Shown one piece after another: positions 43,978-52,311 of a stretch of DNA of 64,000 nucleotides; position 1 is the first letter of the stretch, and each line of letters opens with the position of its first letter. The stretch covers positions 3,678,001-3,742,000 of the forward strand of contig NZ_CP134605.1 of assembly GCF_031844685.1 (NCBI RefSeq), written 5' to 3'. The position numbers were made by a program, and so were the translations under genes. A model generated the notes under the pieces. That model was not told where the DNA came from and ran no database searches. It was given only the letters and a program-made list of their open reading frames with translations. Source of the stretch: Streptomyces sp. ITFR-21. GTDB taxonomy: Bacteria; Actinomycetota; Actinomycetes; Streptomycetales; Streptomycetaceae.

Positions 43978-44123
43978 CGCGTCCCGGTCCCGCGGCAGGT
44001 GGTGCAGGTCCGCCAGGTGGTGCGGTGGGCGCCGCGGCCGGAGGTGTCCTCCGTGCGCCCGCCGGTGCCGTCGCAGTCCGGGCAGGGCCGTGCCGCCACG
44101 GGCAGCCAGTTCGCGGCGCTCAC
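43974..44123 (-). CDS. DnaJ-type zinc-finger mini-protein (49 aa)
   Basis: The product carries two C-x2-C-x-G-x-G-like motifs, CPDCDGTGG and CTTCRGTGT, separated by 20 residues, exactly half of a DnaJ central zinc domain. GTG at 44123 and the stop at 43974 overlap the neighbouring genes as GTGA. Similar mini-proteins are frequent on actinobacterial mobile elements, with unknown partners. Confidence 0.65.
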   Translation of the reverse strand: MSAANWLPVAARPCPDCDGTGGRTEDTSGRGAHRTTWRTCTTCRGTGTR

Positions 44124-44614
44124 CGGCCCTCACCCGCCCCGGCGCTGCCGCCGTCCCGGACGGCCTCGCCGGCCAGGTCCTGCCACACCTCGTAGTCGAC
44201 CGGGGCGGCGTCGATGCCGCCCCGGATCGTCTCGGTCATGGCGGCGAGGTGGGCCTGCAAGTTTCTGGGGCTGAGGTCGACGATCACTTGGGCCGCGATG
44301 CGGACCGTGGTGGCGCGGTCGGCGAGCAGTTCGTCGCGCCGCTGCCGCCGCTCCAGGATCTCCGCGAAGTCACCGCTGCGGGCGACCCGCGGAACGGTGA
44401 GGGCGTCACGGATTGCGGTGAGGAAGGCCAGGACGTCGCTGGACAACGTGGGCTCGCCCGCGGGCGCCTGGGTGGCGTCTCGGGTGCCCTTCGCGGCGGC
44501 GGTCTCGGCGTCGTGGTCGGCGAGCAGTTCCTCGGCGAGCTGTGCGGACTGGCGGCCGTGACCGCCGAGGACGAACAGGTCGGTCAGCCGCTCCAGCGGC
44601 GTCCCGGCGGTCAC
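44120..44614 (-). CDS. Helical hypothetical protein downstream of the sigma-like gene
   Basis: The 164-residue protein is mostly helical with heptad-like spacing and an Arg-rich helix (EILERRQRRDELLADRATTVRI). GTG at 44614 overlaps the sigma-like stop as GTGA, so the two are translationally coupled; it could be a partner or antagonist of the sigma-like protein. No domain recognised. Confidence 0.6.
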   Translation of the reverse strand: MTAGTPLERLTDLFVLGGHGRQSAQLAEELLADHDAETAAAKGTRDATQAPAGEPTLSSDVLAFLTAIRDALTVPRVARSGDFAEILERRQRRDELLADRATTVRIAAQVIVDLSPRNLQAHLAAMTETIRGGIDAAPVDYEVWQDLAGEAVRDGGSAGAGEGR

Positions 44615-45141
44615 CGGGCACCGGCCAGCTGGCGGCCCTGGCGCAGGGCCTCGTCCGGGTCCGGGTCGGAGTCGTCCGGGTGGTCCGTACCGAGGGGCTT
44701 GAGAGTTCCGGCGCCGGCCGGGACCAGGGCGCGGTTGGCGAACGACCAGTGGCCGGTGTCGGCGGGCACCTCGCGGGTGTTGCGCATCAGGCGGTAGTGG
44801 CGACCCACGGCCTGCTTCGCCATGACGCGGAGCAGGCCGCCGACGCGGGGGCCGAACTCGATGCGCTCGCGGTAGCGGAACAGCGCAAGGAATGTCTCCT
44901 GCACCAGGTCCTCGGCGAGGTCGTCGTCGCGGGCGCTGAGCCGGCCGATGATGGTCCACCGGACCATGGCCCGGTGCTCGGCGTAGGCGGCGGTGAACAG
45001 CTCGTTGAACAGCTCCTCGGTGGTCTTCGGCGGGCACTGGTGGCCGGAGCTGAGGGGGCCCTTGCATTCGGGGCAGATCGTGTCCGCGTTCGCGGCGGGC
45101 GGGGTGCTGTCGGGCAGCACGTGGCGCATGGAAGAATCCAT
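44611..45141 (-). CDS. Sigma-70 region-2-like protein without region 4
   Basis: The 176-residue product begins with a C-x2-C ... C zinc-ribbon-like segment (CPECKGPLSSGHQC). It continues with a clear sigma region 2 (LFTAAYAEHRAMVRWTIIGRLSARDDDLAEDLVQETFLALFRY ...), including the -10-recognition helix area, and ends in a Pro/Asp-rich tail. No region 4 follows, so -35 recognition is missing. ECF sigmas normally need both. It may act with the adjacent helix-turn-helix protein encoded 97 bp upstream, or serve as an anti-host factor. Confidence 0.75.
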   Translation of the reverse strand: MDSSMRHVLPDSTPPAANADTICPECKGPLSSGHQCPPKTTEELFNELFTAAYAEHRAMVRWTIIGRLSARDDDLAEDLVQETFLALFRYRERIEFGPRVGGLLRVMAKQAVGRHYRLMRNTREVPADTGHWSFANRALVPAGAGTLKPLGTDHPDDSDPDPDEALRQGRQLAGAR

Positions 45142-45180
45142 GATCAGCCGTCTCCTTGCTTGTGTCAGGGAGTTCGGTCA

Positions 45181-45216
45181 GGCCCTTGCCGGGGTGTAGG
45201 AGCCCCGGCTTGGGCC
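45181..45216 (-). terminator. Hairpin after the small HTH gene
   Basis: Nested inverted repeat: outer GGCCC (45181-45185) / GGGCC (45212-45216), inner GCCGGGG (45188-45194) / CCCCGGC (45203-45209). Located 22 bases beyond the HTH stop at 45238 in its transcription direction. Confidence 0.65.
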
Positions 45217-45237
45217 GTCTTCAGTTGTGGGGTGTAG

Positions 45238-45456
45238 CTACGCGGGCTTGGGGGCCTTCTTCTGATGTGCCTTGATGGCCTGGTTGACGCTGGAGCGCTC
45301 GATGCCGAGCGCTCGCGCTACTTCGGCCTGGGTGCCGAGTTCGGCGACTCCGTCCAGCAGGGCCTGGGCCCTGGCTGCGGTGGCGAGTTGGTATGCCGTC
45401 TGGGCCTTCTTCTGGTCCTCGACGGCTTGGTCATGGCGCTCTTTCCAAGTGGTCAC
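45238..45456 (-). CDS. Sigma-region-4/HTH-like small regulator (72 aa)
   Basis: The 72-residue protein has an N-terminal charged helix (WKERHDQAVEDQKKAQTAYQLA) and a helix-turn-helix (GTQAEVARALGIERSSVNQAIKAHQ) of the HTH_28/sigma-region-4-like kind, ending KKAPKPA. GTG at 45456 has a strong AGGAGGG. It has its own canonical promoter and terminator, unlike the overlapping genes around it, which marks it as a separately controlled regulator. It could complement the region-2-only protein downstream. Confidence 0.7.
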   Translation of the reverse strand: MTTWKERHDQAVEDQKKAQTAYQLATAARAQALLDGVAELGTQAEVARALGIERSSVNQAIKAHQKKAPKPA

Positions 45457-45492
45457 GTCCCTCCTAGTACCGGAGGTGCTGGCGCTTCCACA

Positions 45493-45533
45493 ACTGTAGG
45501 TACCCATTCCTACGTTTGTCAATACGGGTACCG
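45493..45533 (-). promoter_or_regulatory. Promoter with flanking inverted repeat for the HTH regulator
   Basis: On the minus strand TTGACA (45522-45517) and TACAGT (45498-45493) are separated by 18 bases, close to the vegetative consensus and rare in this G/C-rich phage. An inverted repeat GGTACCC (45499-45505) / GGGTACC (45527-45533) brackets the -35 region, and a second small dyad GTAGG/CCTAC overlaps the spacer. Both look like operator sites. Confidence 0.7.
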
Positions 45534-45746
45534 ACATCAGGCCGCGTCGCTATCGGCGTCACCGCCCGCCGGCCGGTACGCCCGTTGCTCCCGATCTCGG
45601 CGGCACTGCTTGCACTGCCGCGCCAAGGTGTCGGGGCGCAGATAGGTGTTGCCCTCATCGAACGGATGGCCGTTGAGGCAGTGCGTCCGACTCGCAAAAG
45701 TCAGGTGGGAGCGGTGCTGGTTCTCCAGCGGGCTGACCGCCTCTAG

Positions 45747-46748
45747 ATGATTGAGTCCAAGGGTTGGGGTCACGGTTAGTGGTCGTAGGCGGTCAGGGAT
45801 CGCTTGATGGGTTGCCCGGTTTTGTCGTTGAGCCAGATCGCGGCGGTCAGCGCGAGGACGCGGGACAGGACTCGTGCGGTGACGCCCGCCGGGCTCTTGC
45901 CGCCGTGCCGTTCCAGGTCGAGCTGGCCTTTGAGGGTCTGGTTGATCGACTCGATGGTCTGTCGCAACGGTTTGAACAGGTGCGCGCCGGGCCGTTCGGG
46001 TTCGCCCTTGCGGGCCGGTCGCAGCAGGTGCAGGTGACGTTCGGTGAGGTCGTGCTCGAAGTCGTGTCCGTAGTAGTTCTTGTCGCCGATGATCGTCTGG
46101 CCGGGGTGGGAGGCGGCCACGTCGGGTGCGGTGTCGAGCATGTCGCGCAGGGTCTCGCGTTCGTCGGCCTTCGCGCCGGTCAGCGCGAACAGGACCGGCA
46201 GGCCGCCCAGCGTGCACACCAGGTGCAGGCGCAGTCCCCAGAAATACCGGGAGTGCGACGCGCAGTAGCCGTACTCCGCCCAGCCGGCCAGGTCCGACCG
46301 TTTCGCGGTCTCCCGCGAGCAGCCGCAGCCGACCGGTGTGGAATCGACCACCCACACGTCGTCGGTCCACAGCGAGGTGTCCCGGGCCAGGATCCGGATG
46401 GTGCTGGTGAGCAGGGACGATGCGGCACGCAGTCGCTTGCCGTAGCCGGAGGGCTGGGGCACGTAGGGGAACATGCCGCGGAAGTCGCGGTCGACGCGGC
46501 GCAGCCACCGCCGCTCGGAGGTGTACCCGAGCAGCGCCGACATCACCGCCAGAGTGACCAGTTCAGCATCGCTGAGCGTAGGCGCGATCCCCACCTTCGG
46601 CCGCCACGGGGCCAGCCCCGGCGAAGCCTTCAACTCATCATCGATCCGGGCATAGAGTGCAGTCGCGAGGGTGTCCAGGTTTGTCTTCACACACCGACCA
46701 TGGGCGCCCTCGCACCATGTCCGCAGGCGAACCCTTGGACTCATTCAT
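45747..46748. mobile_element. IS982-family insertion sequence (1002 bp)
   Basis: Terminal inverted repeats of about 19 bp, ATGATTGAGTCCAAGGGTT (45747-45765) and its complement with one mismatch (46730-46748). CTAG occurs on both flanks (45743-45746 and 46749-46752) as the target duplication; because CTAG is palindromic, one or more of its bases could belong to the repeats. One transposase gene fills the element. Confidence 0.9.
45776..46690 (-). CDS. IS982-family transposase
   Basis: The 304-residue protein matches Streptomyces IS982-family transposases, starting KTNLDTLATALYARIDDEL. It has a DDE fold: Asp in WVVDSTPVGC, Asp in IIGDKNYYG, and Glu in ESINQTLKGQLDLE. GTG at 46690 is chosen because family members begin here; the frame is open to 46744 but that enters the terminal repeat. 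Full length with no stops, so probably active. Confidence 0.9.
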   Translation of the reverse strand: MKTNLDTLATALYARIDDELKASPGLAPWRPKVGIAPTLSDAELVTLAVMSALLGYTSERRWLRRVDRDFRGMFPYVPQPSGYGKRLRAASSLLTSTIRILARDTSLWTDDVWVVDSTPVGCGCSRETAKRSDLAGWAEYGYCASHSRYFWGLRLHLVCTLGGLPVLFALTGAKADERETLRDMLDTAPDVAASHPGQTIIGDKNYYGHDFEHDLTERHLHLLRPARKGEPERPGAHLFKPLRQTIESINQTLKGQLDLERHGGKSPAGVTARVLSRVLALTAAIWLNDKTGQPIKRSLTAYDH

Positions 46749-47183
46749 CTAGGTGGTGCGGGTTGATGCACCGGCGGTGCAAGCACTTCAAGCCGCCAGC
46801 GCAGGTGACGTCCTCGTTGTGGCATCGGTGGTCGATCAGCATCCCCTCGGGGATGGGGCCGACGAAGTGCGCGTAGGCCGCACGGTGGGCGTAGAGCATC
46901 TTGCCTCGCTTACCGCCCGAGCCGATGGTTCCGTAGCCCTTGTTGTTCAGGTGGGCCGTCCAGATGATGCAGCAGTTCGGTCCGGCTGCGACTTTCTCCA
47001 GCAGCCGGTCCACGAGCGGTCGGGTGCGGTCGAGCTTCGTGAAGGTGCCGGCCTTGACGGCCTGCTTCCGCGTGCGGCGGTAGCACCTGCCGCACATGCC
47101 ACGAGCGTGCGCCGCGTCAAACGCCTCGCCGCAGGCAATGCAAGTCGCGGCTGCGAACACGAGAGCGCCCCCGAGGTGGTCGG

Positions 47184-47837
47184 TCATGCCATCTCCTGTT
47201 CCAGTCGCTGCGGGCCCTCGAACTGGTCCTGGGCCGCCCGGAGTTCCATCCACCGGTCGGGGCCCCAGGGCGTCCGGCACCACGAGCACGTGGCGACCGT
47301 CTCTCCGGGCGGGAGCCTCACGACCGAGCCGCAGAGCACTCCGTCCACCGCCGTCGCGCAGTACCCGAGGCGCCGGTCCCGCTCCGGCGGGCTGATCATG
47401 CTCAGCACGCCGTGCTCCAGGTCGCGGATCTCCCGGGCGAAGTCCCCCGCCGCCGGCCACGATGCGGCGATCCACTCGATGCTCGCCGCAAGCCGGCTGG
47501 CCGCCAGCTGCAACCGCGTCTCGATGGAGCCGCGGACCACCGGCACACCCCACCCACGGTCCTCCGCCAGGGCGGCGTGCCAGTCCTCCAGCGTGCCGAC
47601 GATCCCACCGGGCCCGCGCAGGTCCAGCAGCTCCACCGACATCGGCAGGGGCGCCTCAGCCGCCCCCGAGCCGCCCGAGTCCAGGCGCGGCGGGCGGGAG
47701 GCGGGCGGCAGCAGCATCTCCAGCGCCCGGTAGAGGCGCGGCGCCCGGTGCAGGCGGTTCAGCGTCGCCCGCGTGCACCCGGAGCAGAGCCGGTACTCCT
47801 CAAGCTCCGGGCCTTCACAGAGCAGACAACGGTTCAC
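47184..47837 (-). CDS. Zinc-ribbon hypothetical protein
   Basis: The 217-residue protein has an N-terminal zinc motif (CLLCEGPELEEYRLCSGC) and a C-terminal C-x2-C (CSWCRTPWGPDRW). Between them lies a helical region (IETRLQLAASRLAASIEWI). This arrangement is known from actinobacterial phage and ICE proteins of unknown role. It overlaps both neighbours by 4 bases (ATGA/GTGA). Confidence 0.7.
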   Translation of the reverse strand: MNRCLLCEGPELEEYRLCSGCTRATLNRLHRAPRLYRALEMLLPPASRPPRLDSGGSGAAEAPLPMSVELLDLRGPGGIVGTLEDWHAALAEDRGWGVPVVRGSIETRLQLAASRLAASIEWIAASWPAAGDFAREIRDLEHGVLSMISPPERDRRLGYCATAVDGVLCGSVVRLPPGETVATCSWCRTPWGPDRWMELRAAQDQFEGPQRLEQEMA

Positions 47838-48028
47838 CGCCGGGCCTCCAGCGCGGACACCTTCGCCTCGATGCCGTCGAGCGCGGCCTGGGCCTCGGCG
47901 AGGGCCTGTGCGTCGGCGCGGCGGGCCTTCCGGCGGTCGTACACCCCGGTCACCCACCAGGCGGCGAACAGCAGCACCTCGCCGAGGGCCGCCCCGTCGG
48001 TCAACAGCGCGATGTCGTGGGCGCTCAC
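47834..48028 (-). CDS. Small membrane-anchored protein with helical tail (64 aa)
   Basis: One hydrophobic segment (GEVLLFAAWWVTGVY) followed by an Ala/Arg/Glu helix predicted to form a coiled coil (AQALAEAQAALDGIEAKVSALE). GTG start overlapping the previous stop. It could anchor a partner at the membrane. No family recognised. Confidence 0.6.
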   Translation of the reverse strand: MSAHDIALLTDGAALGEVLLFAAWWVTGVYDRRKARRADAQALAEAQAALDGIEAKVSALEARR

Positions 48029-48591
48029 GGCCGGGCCGCCATGGCCTCGCGGATCCGGTCGGCGAGTTCGCCGGTCGTGAGGTCGTCCAGCTCGGCGGCT
48101 TCGTCGAGTTCGGCCTGCACCCGGGCGAGCGCGGCCTCGGCCTGGTCGGCGCGCTGGCGCTCCGGCTCGCGGGCGGCGTCGAGTACGCGCTGGATCGACT
48201 TGTCGGCGGTCGAGAGGGCGGTGGGCTGGCTCATGGTGATGTCTCCTTCGGTGTCCGTCTGGTTGTCCACAGGTCCGAGGGTTATGACCTGCGGGTTGTG
48301 GATTGTGGGGTGGGTTTCTGTCCCGTCGGCTGTCACCCATCGGCCGCGCATGTAGCGGAGACCGCAGCAGGGGCACGGGTCGGTGACGTCACAGCGGTCG
48401 CACTCGGCATGCCCGGGGCAGGCGGCCGTGGGTGTAGCTACACGGGCGGCCTGGGCGCGGAGCTTCGCGGCGTGACGCCGGGGCAGGCCGCGCCGGCGGG
48501 CGGCGTCCATCTCCGCGCGGCGCCTCTTCGCCGCCTCGATCCGGCGGGCGGCATCGGCGATACGGATCTGCACCAGGTCGTTGACGTTCAC
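48025..48591 (-). CDS. Hypothetical protein with Cys-rich centre
   Basis: The 188-residue protein has an Arg/Ala-rich N-terminal helix, a central Cys cluster (CPGHAECDRCDVTDPCPCCG, about residues 58-77) that may bind zinc, and a C-terminal acidic helix. ATG at 48591 overlaps the previous gene. A shorter product could start at MSQPTALST near residue 119. Its DNA includes a perfect 12-bp palindrome GTGTAGCTACAC near 48427. Confidence 0.6.
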   Translation of the reverse strand: MNVNDLVQIRIADAARRIEAAKRRRAEMDAARRRGLPRRHAAKLRAQAARVATPTAACPGHAECDRCDVTDPCPCCGLRYMRGRWVTADGTETHPTIHNPQVITLGPVDNQTDTEGDITMSQPTALSTADKSIQRVLDAAREPERQRADQAEAALARVQAELDEAAELDDLTTGELADRIREAMAARP

Positions 48592-49001
48592 AGCGGCCTC
48601 GGCTCGGGCTGGGCGCGCAGCCTCTTCACCGCGGAGCTGATCCGGCCGGCGCCGATTGCTCGCTGCTGGGCGTGCGTCGCCGCGCGGACCATCGGCTTCG
48701 CCGTCGAGTAGGGGGTGTCGGTGATCTCGATCCAGTAACCCCCGTCGTCGTAGGCGCTGTCTCCGGCGTAGCAGTGGGCCAGCCGGTGCACGGCCTCACC
48801 GACTGGCGTGCCGCCCGCGCCGTGGATGTGCCAGTGGCAGCACCACCGACACCAGACACGGAGGTCCGTGCCGTGCTCTTTGCGGTCCAGGAAGCCGTAG
48901 AGGACGGGGACGCCTTCCATCTCCCGGGGACAAGGGGGGGACAGGGGGACAGGGGGGGACACTCGTTTCGGTCCCGAACTTTCGCGCGTCACGCGAGTCA
49001 T
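48588..49001 (-). CDS. Hypothetical protein with Cys/His pairs
   Basis: The 137-residue protein contains WCRWCCHWHIHG, a Trp/Cys/His motif common in small phage proteins, and a basic C-terminal helix. ATG at 49001 has AGGGA upstream. A second ATG at 48920 (EGVPVLYGF) would skip a Pro/Ser-rich leader encoded by GGGGGACA-type repeats, and is also plausible. First gene of the operon running into 47184. Confidence 0.6.
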   Translation of the reverse strand: MTRVTRESSGPKRVSPPVPLSPPCPREMEGVPVLYGFLDRKEHGTDLRVWCRWCCHWHIHGAGGTPVGEAVHRLAHCYAGDSAYDDGGYWIEITDTPYSTAKPMVRAATHAQQRAIGAGRISSAVKRLRAQPEPRPL

Positions 49002-49133
49002 GATTTTTCTTCCCTTCCCTTATATATCTGCTGGTCACAGCGTTGATTGAATATTTGATATGTGTAATGTGCATCGACATTGGGTCTTGGCGGGCGCCCA
49101 GGGGGGACATGTGTCCCCCCTGTCCCCCCTGCG
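49002..49133 (-). promoter_or_regulatory. AT-rich promoter region and hairpin after primase gene
   Basis: The stretch 49005-49075 is the most A/T-rich in the prophage, includes TATATA (about 49021-49026) and several TTGAT/ATCAA words, and precedes the 49001 start, so it probably holds a promoter. At 49101-49120 a hairpin GGGGGGAC/GTCCCCCC with ATGT loop lies just beyond the primase stop and can terminate that transcript. Confidence 0.6.
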
Positions 49134-51542
49134 TCAGGTTGGGCGCGACCGTCCTGGGCAGAGCTTTCCGTCGGCCTCGATGACCCAGTCGCGGAGCATG
49201 GCGAGGGTGATCCCGTCCGCGATGTGCTTCTTGTCGCGCCCGGGGAACTTGGTGCGGAGCGCGCTACGCGTTGCTGGGCCGCCCTGGTGGACCAACAGGG
49301 CCAGCCGGGTCGCTACTCGGTCGGCGCCCTTATCCGACCGGGTCTCCTCGGCTTCCAGCCGGGCCTGGTCAACGCGAACTTCTTCGACGATGCGGGCCTG
49401 AGTGCGCTTCTCCTGGTCTGCCTGGCGTTGGCGTTCGCTGTACGCGATGACCCAGTCCCGGGCGGCGCAGGAGGCGCGCCAGACCATCTCCGCCAGCTCC
49501 CAGTCCTCGACCGTGACGTGCAGTCGTCCGGCGAGGATGGCGAGCAACGAGGACACCTTGATCTTCATGACAGGCGCGTGGGAGTCGAGCGGCCCCGTGC
49601 CCTCCGGCTGCTTCTCGCCGCGAGCGTTGGCCAGGTCGACGCGCCGCAGCTCGGTGGTGATCTCCCGGTCGAAGGTGATGTAGGTGGGCGCCTTGATCAG
49701 CGACCCGCCGGGCAGTGAGATCGCGTCGCGCCAGGCCGTCAACTCCCCGGGCCAGTACGGCGCGTCGTCCGGGATCGTGGGGTCGGTGACGACTCCCCAG
49801 AGGAAGCGCTGCGGGGTGCCTTCGGCGGTGTCCTGGAAGAGCGGGGCCGCGGTCTCGGGCTGGAAGCCGACGAGCAGGCCCATGCTGTACGAACCGCCGG
49901 GGATGTAGCGGGTGTTGTCCTTGCTGGCGTTGGTCTGTCCGAGGGTCTGCCCTACGGCCGCGCTGCGGATCGTTTCACCGAGTGTCGACCCGGTGCGCTC
50001 CTTCATGAGCCTGGTGAGGGTGGCGCCCTCATCGACGTAGAAGAACGCGTTGTGCCGGACCTGGGCGCGGACTGTGACCGTGACCGGGTCGCCCTTCTTC
50101 GGACCGCTCTTGTGGATCTCCCCGGTCTCCTCCTCGACGGTGCCCATGAAGATCTCGGCCATGCCTTCACCCGAGCCGATGGGCAGGCCGTCACGGAAGT
50201 CCATCTCCGGCGGGGCGGTGATGAGTCGGCCGCCGACGCGGACGCCGGTGGACTTGCCAGTGCCTGATCCGCCGACGACGGCCACGAACAAGTTGAGGGA
50301 GACATAGTCGGCGATGCCGGTGTCGGCGCGGATGTGGTGGGGGACGATGCCCGAGAGGCGGGCCAGGGTGGAGTAGAAGGCCACGTCGGCGGAACGATTC
50401 CGCGAGTGCGCCGCCTGCCGGATGTGATCCAGCTCGGGCCTTGCCGCGTAGAACGCTGCCGGAAGCCGGCCGGGGATGGGCTTGGGTGCAGTGTCGGCGG
50501 GCGGTCCCTCGGGCTCGGGCACGCCCTCCTCGGCGTCGCTCCAGTCGACGTGCTGCCCATCATCGGGGGCGGGTGCGATAAGCGCCCGGAGTTCGGCCTC
50601 GTCGTCGCGCCGGGAGACCGGCGGCCATGGGTGGCGCGGCTTGGACATCCCCTTGTGCAGGCCCGAGTTGATCGCGGAGATCGCCCTGCTCTCCGGGTGG
50701 TTCCCGCCTCGGGCAGCGGAGAGCAGCGCTTCCCATGCCTCGCCTTCGCCGAGCCCTCCCGCGCCCACGATCGTGCCGATGCTGAAGGCGCTGGCGTTGA
50801 TCTGGTTGTTCTGGTTGCCCTCGGGAGCGTTGACGATCGCGTCGCATTCGGCTTGCAGGGCATTGCGGGTGTACTTGTCGTACCGGTCTGCTGAGATGGT
50901 GACGCCCGCCACCGGTCGCGCCGGGGCGCTCCCACGGTCCTGCAACGCGGTCAGCAGCCACTCGGGTGCATCGACCGGTGGCTGTGCGGCGTCCTCCAGG
51001 GTGTAGACGGCGCCGCTCGCGTGCAGAGAGCCGGCCGCGATGACGTAGGCGTTGCCCGCGCGGACATCCCCGTCGAACTTGCCCTTGAGCGCGCCGAGGC
51101 TGTTGCCGAGCCGGGCGTCGGCCGGGGCCCAGTAGTAGTCGTGGTGTCCCTTGCCCGTCACCACCCGCATCGTGGGGGTGTGCTCGTGACCGAGGGCGTT
51201 GGCCACGTCCTCCAGGGCGCGGGGCCGGTCGCTGTCCATGACCACGAGCTGCTTGCCGTCTGGTCCCTGGCACCCGCCGACGAAGATGCCGACGTTGAAG
51301 ATCCCGTCGCCGAACTGGCGACGCACCTCGGCCTGGTCCTTCGTGTTGCGGTAGGTGAAGGCGACCGCCGGGTGCTTGCCGCGGTCGGTGCACGTCGCCG
51401 GGTCGTGGAACTGGCCCACCCCGGCACACCTGGGCAGCGTCGGGTGATCCGCCTTGAAGACGGCGAACCCCTGCCCGGCAAGCCATAGCGCCCAGTTGAG
51501 GGCACCCTTCTGGGCGGCCGGGGTGTCGGCCACGGCGCTCAC
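49134..51542 (-). CDS. Bifunctional primase-polymerase with helicase/ATPase domain
   Basis: The 802-residue protein starts with a prim-pol domain (about residues 12-200): metal-binding DxD at 103-105 (VVMDSDRP), KGHHDYYW and KGKFDGDVRAG. A DUF3987-like ATPase follows with Walker A GGSGTGKST (424-432) and an acidic Walker B region (FFYVDEGATL). A winged-helix-like C terminus ends the protein. It combines primer/DNA synthesis with a replicative ATPase and is the phage's main replication protein. Similar proteins replicate actinobacterial ICEs. It overlaps the gene before it as GTGA. Confidence 0.9.
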   Translation of the reverse strand: MSAVADTPAAQKGALNWALWLAGQGFAVFKADHPTLPRCAGVGQFHDPATCTDRGKHPAVAFTYRNTKDQAEVRRQFGDGIFNVGIFVGGCQGPDGKQLVVMDSDRPRALEDVANALGHEHTPTMRVVTGKGHHDYYWAPADARLGNSLGALKGKFDGDVRAGNAYVIAAGSLHASGAVYTLEDAAQPPVDAPEWLLTALQDRGSAPARPVAGVTISADRYDKYTRNALQAECDAIVNAPEGNQNNQINASAFSIGTIVGAGGLGEGEAWEALLSAARGGNHPESRAISAINSGLHKGMSKPRHPWPPVSRRDDEAELRALIAPAPDDGQHVDWSDAEEGVPEPEGPPADTAPKPIPGRLPAAFYAARPELDHIRQAAHSRNRSADVAFYSTLARLSGIVPHHIRADTGIADYVSLNLFVAVVGGSGTGKSTGVRVGGRLITAPPEMDFRDGLPIGSGEGMAEIFMGTVEEETGEIHKSGPKKGDPVTVTVRAQVRHNAFFYVDEGATLTRLMKERTGSTLGETIRSAAVGQTLGQTNASKDNTRYIPGGSYSMGLLVGFQPETAAPLFQDTAEGTPQRFLWGVVTDPTIPDDAPYWPGELTAWRDAISLPGGSLIKAPTYITFDREITTELRRVDLANARGEKQPEGTGPLDSHAPVMKIKVSSLLAILAGRLHVTVEDWELAEMVWRASCAARDWVIAYSERQRQADQEKRTQARIVEEVRVDQARLEAEETRSDKGADRVATRLALLVHQGGPATRSALRTKFPGRDKKHIADGITLAMLRDWVIEADGKLCPGRSRPT

Positions 51543-51793
51543 TCGTTGTCCGGGCCGAGGAGTTCACGGACGATGGCGGCGGCGCGTTGGGCTGCGGCGG
51601 CGGACCTGCGGCGGCGGAGGAGGTGCCGGGCGGTGGCCGCGACATCGGTGATCTCGTTCAGGTCGAGTCCCTGCGGGGCCATGCGTGCTTCCTTGAGCGC
51701 CGCGTCCAGCGTCCCGCTGAAAGCCGCCAACTCCTCATCGGACTTGGCTACCAGCGCCGCGGTGACCTTGTTGTTCTCGGTACTGCTGTTCAC
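51539..51793 (-). CDS. Small helical protein (84 aa)
   Basis: An all-helical acidic/basic protein (KSDEELAAFSGTLDAALKEARM ... ATARHLLRRRRSAAAAQR). GTG at 51793 is the likely start; it ends overlapping the primase start. It could be a primase accessory factor by position. No domain recognised. Confidence 0.55.
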   Translation of the reverse strand: MNSSTENNKVTAALVAKSDEELAAFSGTLDAALKEARMAPQGLDLNEITDVAATARHLLRRRRSAAAAQRAAAIVRELLGPDNE

Positions 51794-51882
51794 GTTCGTG
51801 CTCGTTTCTGCGCGGGCCCGGTGGTGGAGATGAAGCCGGGATGCGCGGCGCCGCCCCTCCCCGGACGGCGCCGCGCAGGGGG

Positions 51883-52311
51883 TCAGCTGTCCTTGGCCAT
51901 GGCCAGGCGGTGCCGAACGAGAGCCAACTCGTCCAAGACGTTCGACAGGTCCACGGCGTTGACCATGACCGACGTGTCGTCGTCGATCGGCCGGGCTTCC
52001 CCGAGGGCGCGGTGCAGTTCCACCTCCTCCTCGCCGCTGAGGTAGGTGGTCACGGACGCGGCGCCCTGGGCGACCCGGGTGGCCCGGTCCTCCTCGGCGA
52101 GCTGGAGGACGAACGCGTGGAACAGGAGGTCCAGTGCTCGGGCCTGCTGTACCGGCGTGAGCTGCCTCCACGCGCGGTGGCCGATGGCGACGACGTCGAC
52201 TCCGCTGGGCGTCTCGCGCAGGAGTTCGGCGCTGGCCTCGCGCACGGCCGCGATGAGACCGGTGGAGTCGCCGGCCAGGGTGACGATGTCGTCGAACGTG
52301 TCGTCGGTCAT
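51883..52311 (-). CDS. Early-region hypothetical protein (142 aa)
   Basis: An acidic helical protein (FDDIVTLAGDSTGLIAAVREAS ... LLFHAFVLQLAEEDRATR). Start ATG overlaps the previous stop as ATGA. No family recognised. Part of the leftward early operon. Confidence 0.6.
   Translation of the reverse strand: MTDDTFDDIVTLAGDSTGLIAAVREASAELLRETPSGVDVVAIGHRAWRQLTPVQQARALDLLFHAFVLQLAEEDRATRVAQGAASVTTYLSGEEEVELHRALGEARPIDDDTSVMVNAVDLSNVLDELALVRHRLAMAKDS

Larger units (their letters stand above)
45537..47187 (-). pseudogene. HNH endonuclease gene split by IS982-family insertion
   Basis: The 5' part (47187 to 46749) encodes a Cys4 segment (CIACGEAF ... CGRCYRR), then an HNH core with MLIDHRCHNEDVTC and CINPHHL. 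The IS lies directly after HHL. The 3' part (45742 to 45537) continues LEAVSPLENQ and ends with a zinc knuckle (HCLNGHPFDE ... CKQCRRD), typical of the second half of this HNH family. Removing the IS and one CTAG copy gives 645 bases, a 214-codon frame with no stop. The insertion is therefore clean and recent. As it stands, the first part ends at DE-stop inside the IS end. Confidence 0.9.
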
